Positions 57,765-64,000 of a stretch of DNA of 64,000 bases are shown in pieces; position 1 is the first letter of the stretch; each line of letters begins with the position of its first letter. A model generated the notes under the pieces. That model saw only the letters and a list, made by a program, of their open reading frames with translations. It had not been told where the DNA came from and ran no database searches. Origin of the DNA: Chitinophagaceae bacterium (GTDB lineage Bacteria > Bacteroidota > Bacteroidia > Chitinophagales > Chitinophagaceae). Position numbers and translations under genes: made by a program. The stretch lies in the NCBI GenBank assembly GCA_019638595.1, contig JAHBTJ010000008.1, positions 1 to 64,000 on the forward strand, written 5' to 3'.

Positions 57765-59522
57765 ATGTCTGCATCTGTAAGATATCCGTATCCACATTCG
57801 TTTATAACTGCTTTCTTTCGCTATACATTTGTTCCGGTTGCCGTTGTATTAATATTTGTATCGTGCGGGCAAACAAAAAGTACGTATACTTTTAGTACCG
57901 ACACCGCGCTGGTTAGTTCAGGGAAAGCGCTGTTTGAAAAAAACTGTGCCTCCTGTCATCACTTTAATGTAAACGGCATCGGTCCCAGCCTTTCCGGCGT
58001 TACACAAAAAGTACCGGCAGAATGGCTGATCGGTTTTATTAAAAACCCGCCTGCATTTATTACTTCGAAAGATAAACGGGCAGATTCCCTGTTTCATCAA
58101 TTCAAATCAATTATGCCTCCGTTCCCTCAATTGCAGGACAATGAAATGACTGCTTTACTGGCATTCCTCCACACCCAAAAAGCTATGCCCGGGAAACAAC
58201 CTAAACCAAGGAAAGGCGTTCTTGATCCTTATCCTGATAAAATAAAAAATACCGGCTTAACCATTACACTTGTTCCTGTTACACAATTTCCACCCACAGG
58301 CGAAAAAGGCGAGATGCCTGCTACAAGAATAACCAAGCTGGATTACATGCCCGGCAGCCATACTATTTTTGTGAACGATTTACGGGGCACGTTGTACAAA
58401 CTAAAAAACCAGCAGCCTGTTGCATACCTGAACATGGCAAAATATTTCCCGGCATTTATGAACACCCCGGGGCTGGCAACCGGTTTTGGAAGCTTCGCTT
58501 TTCATCCTTCTTTTGCAAAAAACGGGTTGCTGTATACTACGCATACCGAAGCGGCAGGAAATAGCAAAGCCGATTTTTTTTATAATGATTCCATTGCAAT
58601 TAAACTGCAATGGGTGTTAACTGAATGGAAGATACAGAACCGCAACGCGGATACCCTTACCGGCCCGCACCGGGAACTGATGCGCATAGACATGGTAAGC
58701 CAGTTACACGGCGTACAGGAAATTTGCTTTAACCCGGTTGCCCGCCCCGGCGATAAGGACTATGGCATGCTGTATATCGGCATCGGCGATGGGGGCTGTG
58801 TGGAATTCGGGCATCCGCAATTATCTGCCGATAAAGATAAAATATGGTCATCCGTTATCAGGATAAACCCGCTAGGCAACAACAGCGCTAACGGTAAATA
58901 TGGCATCCCCACCGACAATCCTTTTGTAAAAACAACCCATTCCAACATATTGCCCGAAGTATATGCTGCCGGGTTCCGGAACCCGCACAGGATCACCTGG
59001 ACAACATCAGGAATGATGCTGGTATCAAATATTGGGCAAACTAATATTGAATCCGTTAATCTGGTAAAACCAGGGCTTGATTTTGGCTGGCCTGTACGCG
59101 AAGGCAGCTTTGTTCTAGATCCCGATACCAACCTGGATGATATCTTCCCGCTGCCGGCCAATGACAGTATAAATAACATCACTTATCCCATAGCGGCTTA
59201 CGATCACGATGAAGGAAACGCCATAACAGGAGGATATGAATACCAGGGCGCTTCGATACAGGCTTTAAAAGGTAAATTTTTATTTGGAGACATTACCTCC
59301 GGCAGGCTTTTTTACATCAACATCTCCGACATACGGCAGGGCTTCCTCGCTCCTGTTTACGAATGGCAGGCCAGTATTAACGGCAACGTACAAACGCTCA
59401 GGGAAGCCTGCGGCAGCGACCGGGTAGACTTACGATTTGGAAGAGACGCGAAAGGCGAACTGTATGTAATAACCAAAGCGGATGGCATGCTGTATAAAAT
59501 GGTAAGCGCATCGTTAAAATAG
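57765..59522 (+). CDS. PQQ-dependent sugar dehydrogenase with N-terminal cytochrome c
   Basis: 585 residues. A lipoprotein-like N-terminus (VPVAVVLIFVSC) is followed by a cytochrome c domain (residues ~48-135, CASCHH haem motif, PSLSGVTQKVPAEWL, Met ligand in KSIMPPFPQL) and a GSDH (glucose/sorbosone, aldose sugar dehydrogenase) propeller: AFHPSFAKNGLLYTTHTEAAG, LHGVQEICFNPVARPGDKDYGMLYIGIGDGG, EVYAAGFRNPHRITWTTSG, DFGWPVREGSF, ITGGYEYQGASIQALKGKFLFGDITSGRLFYI. The domain order lets electrons pass from the PQQ site to the attached haem. It lies 61 bp after the preceding secreted protein gene and 57 bp before the Nramp-like transporter on the same strand. Confidence 0.85.
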   Translation: MSASVRYPYPHSFITAFFRYTFVPVAVVLIFVSCGQTKSTYTFSTDTALVSSGKALFEKNCASCHHFNVNGIGPSLSGVTQKVPAEWLIGFIKNPPAFITSKDKRADSLFHQFKSIMPPFPQLQDNEMTALLAFLHTQKAMPGKQPKPRKGVLDPYPDKIKNTGLTITLVPVTQFPPTGEKGEMPATRITKLDYMPGSHTIFVNDLRGTLYKLKNQQPVAYLNMAKYFPAFMNTPGLATGFGSFAFHPSFAKNGLLYTTHTEAAGNSKADFFYNDSIAIKLQWVLTEWKIQNRNADTLTGPHRELMRIDMVSQLHGVQEICFNPVARPGDKDYGMLYIGIGDGGCVEFGHPQLSADKDKIWSSVIRINPLGNNSANGKYGIPTDNPFVKTTHSNILPEVYAAGFRNPHRITWTTSGMMLVSNIGQTNIESVNLVKPGLDFGWPVREGSFVLDPDTNLDDIFPLPANDSINNITYPIAAYDHDEGNAITGGYEYQGASIQALKGKFLFGDITSGRLFYINISDIRQGFLAPVYEWQASINGNVQTLREACGSDRVDLRFGRDAKGELYVITKADGMLYKMVSASLK

Positions 59523-59579
59523 AATAAATTGCCGTGAAAGCTTGTCAGGAGCTTACAATTAACTATTATTATATACACA

Positions 59580-60935
59580 ATGATTGCCGACAACTACGCC
59601 ATCAACAAACAGCATTTCAGGCAGGCACCTGACAGCTTTTCCGGGCGCCTGCGCTTTTTAGGGCCGGGCTTTATTCTTTCCGCTTCTATTGTAGGCTCAG
59701 GCGAGCTGATAGCTACTACCATACTTGGTGCAAAGGCGGGGTTTGTAATGTTCTGGATCATACTTGTGAGCTGTTTTGTAAAAGTGGCCATACAACTGCA
59801 GTTTGGCAAACAGGCTATCATAACAGGCGAAACCGTTATGCACTCTTTCAATAAGCTGCCGGGTATCCGTTTAAAAAAATTACACTGGTCGGTATGGACG
59901 GTATTGCTGCTCACCCTCTTAAAAATAGTACAGGTAGGCGGTATGCTGGGCGGATCAGCATTGGTAATGCATATGCTGCTGCCGCAGGCTCCTGTTCCTG
60001 TATGGACGATCATTCTTGCCGTTATCGTATCGCTGCTGGTGTATAAAAACTACTACCCGCTGCTGGAAAAGGCATCGCTTTTTATGCTGGTCATCTTTAC
60101 CGTTATTACCATCACATCGCTGGTAATGGTTCAGTTTACACAGTTCGCTTTCAGCATGAACGACCTGGCAGGCGGCTTAACTTTTGAACTGCCTGCCGCC
60201 ATGGTAATGCTTGCCATCGGCGCTTTTGGCATAACCGGGGTAGGCAGCGATGAGATCATTTCCTACAACTACTGGTGCCTGGAAAAAGGATATGCTTCGC
60301 ATACCGGGCTGCAGGACGGCAGCGAAGCGTGGAAGCAAAGAGCGGAAGGCTGGATCAGGGTAATGTATCTTGACGCAACGGTAGCCATGATTGTATATAC
60401 TGCTGTTACCGCTGCATTTTACCTGCTTGGGGCCAGCATATTGCATGGAAGAGAGCATGTTCCGGAAGGCAACGAACTAATAAATGTGCTGGCCAATATT
60501 TATACACAAACATTAGGAGAAGGTTTCAGGATCATATTCCTGGTGGGTGCCTTTTTTGTTTTATTCTCCAGCGTATTCGCCACGCTCGCTTACTGGTCAA
60601 GACTGTTTTCAGACATTGCTGGTCAAAAAGGATGGATAGACTTTACGAATACGCAACAACGCCGGAAGCTGATCACTGTTTTATCATTTTCAATTCCGGC
60701 CCTGTGGGCAGCAGCCTACCTGTTCATTGAATTGCCTGTACTGATGATCATTTCGGGAGGCATAGTAGGCTCTGTATTATTGCTTATTATCGTGTACGCT
60801 GCCATTTGCTTCAGGTATAAAACACCTGCCTACATCCGGAGCAGCAAGGCATTCGATGTGCTTTTGTGGATAAGCATCCTGAGCATTTTGCTCGTGGCAA
60901 TATACGGAATTGTACAGCTCCTGCAAAACCTGTAA
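59580..60935 (+). CDS. Nramp-like transporter with non-canonical metal site
   Basis: 451 residues with about eleven helices and the Nramp fold start, RFLGPGFILSASIVGSGELIATTILGAKAGFVMFWI. The metal-binding helix-1 motif of true Nramp proteins (DPGN) is here SIVGSGE, and the helix-6 motif (MPHN-like) is AFGITGVGSDEIISYNYW. Both canonical metal-ligand motifs are therefore missing, and a manganese/iron role should not be assumed. Related 'Nramp-related' proteins transport other cations or unknown substrates. It follows the sugar dehydrogenase by 57 bp on the same strand. Confidence 0.8.
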   Translation: MIADNYAINKQHFRQAPDSFSGRLRFLGPGFILSASIVGSGELIATTILGAKAGFVMFWIILVSCFVKVAIQLQFGKQAIITGETVMHSFNKLPGIRLKKLHWSVWTVLLLTLLKIVQVGGMLGGSALVMHMLLPQAPVPVWTIILAVIVSLLVYKNYYPLLEKASLFMLVIFTVITITSLVMVQFTQFAFSMNDLAGGLTFELPAAMVMLAIGAFGITGVGSDEIISYNYWCLEKGYASHTGLQDGSEAWKQRAEGWIRVMYLDATVAMIVYTAVTAAFYLLGASILHGREHVPEGNELINVLANIYTQTLGEGFRIIFLVGAFFVLFSSVFATLAYWSRLFSDIAGQKGWIDFTNTQQRRKLITVLSFSIPALWAAAYLFIELPVLMIISGGIVGSVLLLIIVYAAICFRYKTPAYIRSSKAFDVLLWISILSILLVAIYGIVQLLQNL

Positions 60936-61093
60936 TTGCATTTATCAATAAATCCTTCGCCGTGCGTGGCGTTATCGCCTCGCACAGATTGACTGCCGCC
61001 TCCGGCGACATACAATACACAGCGTTCTCCCCCCAACTTACCCTGGTTGCTCTATTTACTGTACATTAGCAGGTACAACACAAAAACTTTGTT

Positions 61094-61867
61094 ATGCGGA
61101 TCGCTACATACAATGTGAACGGAGTGAACGGGAGGTTGCCGGTGCTGCTCCGCTGGCTGAATGAAACACAACCGGATGTTGCCTGCCTGCAGGAATTAAA
61201 AGCGCCTGATGAAAAATTCCCGGAACAGGCTATACTGGATGCCGGCTACCAGGCTATATGGCATGGGCAAAAAAGCTGGAACGGTGTTGCCATACTTTCC
61301 CGGCACGGTAAACCCCATGAAATTTGCAGGGCATTACCCGGCGATCCGGAGGATATACATAGCCGTTATATTGAAGCAAAGATTGACGGTATAGTAGTAG
61401 GCTGCCTCTACCTGCCTAACGGCAATCCTGCCCCCGGCCCAAAATTTGATTACAAGCTCGCATGGTTTAAGCGCCTTACGGATCATGCAAAAGAATTACT
61501 GGCTAAAGACATACCCGTGATTTTAACCGGCGACTACAACGTAATGCCCACAGAACTGGATGTATACAAACCTGAAAAATGGGCAGATGACGCCTTGTTC
61601 AGACCAGAAGTTCGTACCGCTTTTAAAGAATTGGTTGCCCTGGGCTGGACAGACGCAATACGGAAATTACACCCTGATGAAAAGATTTACACCTTCTGGG
61701 ATTATTTCCGCAATGCATATGAACGGAATGCAGGCTTACGCATTGATCATTTTCTATTAAGTACGCATATTGGCAAACGGCTGAAATCGTGCGGTGTTGA
61801 CCGGCATGTGCGTGGCTGGGAAAAAACAAGCGATCACGCCCCGGTATGGATTGAGCTTACGGATTAA
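61094..61867 (+). CDS. xth: Exodeoxyribonuclease III
   Basis: 257-residue AP endonuclease/3'-5' exonuclease of the exonuclease III family: MRIATYNVNGVNGRLPVLLRWL (Asn/Glu metal site), DVACLQELKAPDEKFP, WNGVAILSRHG, PVILTGDYNVMPTELDVY (D-x-N catalytic), GWTDAIRKLHPDEKIYTFWDYF, AGLRIDHFLLS and the catalytic His in WEKTSDHAPVWIELT. It acts in base-excision repair. It lies 173 bp upstream of dnaE; the gap contains a weak dyad (AGCTGTGAGCTATC / GAGCTATCAGCTGTG) and no gene. Confidence 0.95.
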   Translation: MRIATYNVNGVNGRLPVLLRWLNETQPDVACLQELKAPDEKFPEQAILDAGYQAIWHGQKSWNGVAILSRHGKPHEICRALPGDPEDIHSRYIEAKIDGIVVGCLYLPNGNPAPGPKFDYKLAWFKRLTDHAKELLAKDIPVILTGDYNVMPTELDVYKPEKWADDALFRPEVRTAFKELVALGWTDAIRKLHPDEKIYTFWDYFRNAYERNAGLRIDHFLLSTHIGKRLKSCGVDRHVRGWEKTSDHAPVWIELTD

Positions 61868-62040
61868 GTTGCAGGGATTTATTGTTTGTGGTTTATGGTT
61901 GAGCTGTGAGCTATCGGTGCCCTGCTGATACCTAATAGCCCACAGCTGATAGCTCCTATACGGCTGACTGCATAACGAGAAATACACCTGTGTGGAAAAG
62001 CAAGACGGGCTGTTTATTTGAAGTTTACGAAATTTGCGGG

Positions 62041-64000
62041 ATGTCTACATTTTCTCATTTACACGTACATACACAATATTCCCTGCTGGATGGCGCCGCG
62101 CCTATCAGCAGCCTGTACCAAAAAGCTATAAAAGACGGAATGCCCGCACTGGCAATTACCGATCATGGTAATATGTTTGGTGTATTTTCTTTTGTAGCAG
62201 AAGCGTATAAGCACAAGGTAAATCCCGACGATAAAAAAAGCGCGTTAAAAGTAAAACCTGTAGTGGGCTGCGAATTTTATATTACAGAAAGCAGGCACCG
62301 AAAAGTATTTTCGAAAGAAGAGCGTGATCCGAGGCATCACCAGGTATTGCTGGCAAAGAACGAAACGGGCTACCGCAACCTTATCAAGCTTACTTCTCTC
62401 GGCTTTATTGAAGGAATGTACAGCAAGTATCCGCGCATTGATAAAGAACTCATTCATAAGCATCACGAAGGATTGATCGCCACTACCTGCTGCTTAGGCG
62501 CCTTGGTACCGCAAACCATTTTGAAAAAGGGTGAAGAGGAAGGGGAAAATGAATTCAAATGGTGGCTGAATATTTTCCAGGAAGATTACTATGTAGAGCT
62601 GCAGCGACATGGCATACCTGAGCAGGAAAAGGTGAATGACGTATTGCTGAAATTTGCTAAAAAGTACAATGTTAAAGTAATCGCTTCCAACGATTCGCAC
62701 TACGTGGATCAAACAGACTTTAACGCACATGATATTTTGCTTTGCATCAACACCGGCGAAAAAATAACAACCCCGGCCATGCGCGAATTTTCTGACGATG
62801 ACGTGTCGGTAAAAAACAAACGTTTTGCGTTCCCCAACGACCAGTTCTTTTTTAAAACGACCACGGAAATGAAGCAGGTATTTCACGACCTGCCGGAAGC
62901 CATAGACAATACCAATGAAATAGTTGGCAAAATAGACCTGCTGGACCTGAAGCGGGATATCCTCCTGCCCAATTTCCCTATTCCCAGGGAGTTCCAGGTG
63001 CATGCAGACAGTAACCTGAATCAATGGGAATACCTGCGCCATCTTACACTGGAGGGTGCGCATAAACGGTATGACCCGCTTACACCCGAAATAGAAGAAC
63101 GGCTCAACTTTGAACTGTTCACCATTAAATCAATGGGATTTGCCGGCTACTTTTTAATTGTGAGCGACTTCATCAAAGCCGGCAGGGATATAGGTGTTTT
63201 TGTTGGTCCCGGCCGCGGTTCCGCCGCTGGCTCTGTAGTAGCATACTGCATTGGCATCACCAATATTGACCCTATAAAATACAACCTGCTGTTCGAAAGG
63301 TTCCTGAACCCCGACCGCAAAAGCATGCCGGATATTGATACCGACTTTGACGATGAAGGAAGACAGAAAGTAATTGACTATGTAGTAGAAAAATATGGCA
63401 AAAACCAGGTAGCGCAGATCATTACTTACGGTACCATGGCTGCCAAGATGAGCATTAAAGATGTAGCGCGTGTAATGGATCTTCCATTATCGGAATCCAA
63501 TATGCTGGCGAAGCTGGTACCTGAAAAGCCCGGTATTTCGCTGAAGCGGGTGTTAATGGCTCCACTCACATCAAAAGACGGTGAAAAATCGCTGGAAGAA
63601 AAAGAAGGACTGGCGCCCGATGACCTGGAAAACGTAAAAAAGCTACGCCAGTTCTATAATGGGACTGACATGCCTGCAAAAGTGCTGAAAGAGGCTGTGA
63701 TACTGGAAGGATCAGTACGAAATACGGGCATCCATGCGGCAGGTATCATCATCGCTCCTAAAGATCTTACAGAACTTTTACCGGTTGCAACAGCCAAGGA
63801 TTCGGACCTGTGGGTTACACAAATAGAAGGAAGCGTAATTGAAGAAGCAGGTGTTATTAAAATGGACTTCCTGGGTTTAAAAACGCTCAGCATTTTAAAA
63901 ACAGCGTTGCAGCTCATTAAGCAAAACCACGATAAGGATATAGACCTGGACAATATTGCGCTGGACGACGAAAAAACTTACCAGCTATACCAACGCGGCG
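62041..64000 (+). CDS. dnaE: DNA polymerase III alpha subunit, 5' part (runs off the window)
   Basis: The frame is open from the ATG at 62041 to the end of the window (653 codons), so the gene is truncated only by the window edge; the whole protein is typically ~1150-1200 residues. It opens with the PHP domain (FSHLHVHTQYSLLDG, ALAITDHGNMFGVFSF, SNDSHYVDQTD). It then has the palm: VGPGRGSAAGSVVAYCIGITNIDP, and the catalytic acidic motif SMPDIDTDFDDEGR near residue 430, followed by QIITYGTMAAKMSIKDVARVM and VRNTGIHAAGIIIAPK. It is the replicative polymerase and a good phylogenetic marker for the host. Confidence 0.97.
   Translation, partial: MSTFSHLHVHTQYSLLDGAAPISSLYQKAIKDGMPALAITDHGNMFGVFSFVAEAYKHKVNPDDKKSALKVKPVVGCEFYITESRHRKVFSKEERDPRHHQVLLAKNETGYRNLIKLTSLGFIEGMYSKYPRIDKELIHKHHEGLIATTCCLGALVPQTILKKGEEEGENEFKWWLNIFQEDYYVELQRHGIPEQEKVNDVLLKFAKKYNVKVIASNDSHYVDQTDFNAHDILLCINTGEKITTPAMREFSDDDVSVKNKRFAFPNDQFFFKTTTEMKQVFHDLPEAIDNTNEIVGKIDLLDLKRDILLPNFPIPREFQVHADSNLNQWEYLRHLTLEGAHKRYDPLTPEIEERLNFELFTIKSMGFAGYFLIVSDFIKAGRDIGVFVGPGRGSAAGSVVAYCIGITNIDPIKYNLLFERFLNPDRKSMPDIDTDFDDEGRQKVIDYVVEKYGKNQVAQIITYGTMAAKMSIKDVARVMDLPLSESNMLAKLVPEKPGISLKRVLMAPLTSKDGEKSLEEKEGLAPDDLENVKKLRQFYNGTDMPAKVLKEAVILEGSVRNTGIHAAGIIIAPKDLTELLPVATAKDSDLWVTQIEGSVIEEAGVIKMDFLGLKTLSILKTALQLIKQNHDKDIDLDNIALDDEKTYQLYQRG

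Noticed and set aside
61880-61990. Dyad between xth and dnaE as a possible riboswitch or attenuator
   Set aside because: The arms are imperfect, there is no T run, and I recognise no known RNA family.

Overview
The window looks like a chromosome segment of a Bacteroidota bacterium, probably in the Chitinophagaceae or a near relative. The grounds are a type IX secretion (T9SS) C-terminal sorting domain, DUF4293 and DUF3667 proteins, Bacteroidota-type promoter elements (TTTG-N19-TAnnTTTG), RHS proteins of the chitinophagal type, clade II Sec-type NosZ and AT-leaning codon use. The assignment is inference, since there is no rRNA or other phylogenetic marker beyond a partial dnaE.

Region 1 (1-7.7 kb) is a decayed accessory island. 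It holds a frameshifted XRE regulator and a row of orphan RHS 'tip' cassettes. Each cassette carries a different C-terminal effector followed by a small membrane protein or lipoprotein that is a candidate immunity protein. Two RHS tips are copies of one another and carry the same 332-334 bp MITE-like element (17 bp terminal inverted repeats, 9 bp target duplication) at the same position. The island ends in an IS4-family transposase whose reading frame runs into tRNA-Ser(CGA).

Region 2 (7.7-19.5 kb) is a nitrogen-oxide and low-oxygen module: hemerythrin, cytochrome c plus nosZ, nosL-nosD-nosF-nosY, two group III truncated haemoglobins, a MarR regulator with a four-cysteine tail, a thioredoxin-like protein, a Crp/Fnr regulator, and a small membrane protein resembling a heme-copper oxidase subunit I. 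A perfect inverted repeat sits about 42 bp upstream of the predicted nos start. Two 15-bp operators sit on the MarR and thioredoxin promoters.

Region 3 (19.7-37 kb) encodes choline and glycine betaine breakdown. A plus-strand operon (permease, betB, betA) diverges from a minus-strand set (Rieske betaine demethylase, dimethylglycine dehydrogenase-like protein, sarcosine oxidase subunits B, D, A, G). Together they would convert choline to betaine aldehyde, betaine, dimethylglycine, sarcosine and glycine. glyA lies 5 kb further on. Selfish-looking genes interrupt the set: a DUF1016 nuclease flanked by 12-bp direct repeats, a KilA-N remnant, and a broken AbiEi/AbiEii-type toxin-antitoxin pair lying between a soxG fragment and intact soxG.

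Region 4 (37.2-40.8 kb) is a second RHS cassette with a zincin-like (HExxH) effector, a candidate lipoprotein immunity protein and a T9SS-sorted protein. It lies on the 3' side of tRNA-Ser(UGA), mirroring region 1.

Region 5 (40.9-64 kb) is mostly core and catabolic genes: a sugar-nucleotide transferase, glyA, DUF4293, a SWIB protein with a histone-H1-like tail, a periplasmic dehydrogenase/ThuA/sialidase-like cluster, a giant histidine kinase coupled to mazG, DUF3667, an aldose dehydrogenase with a cytochrome domain, an Nramp-like transporter, exonuclease III and the 5' part of dnaE.
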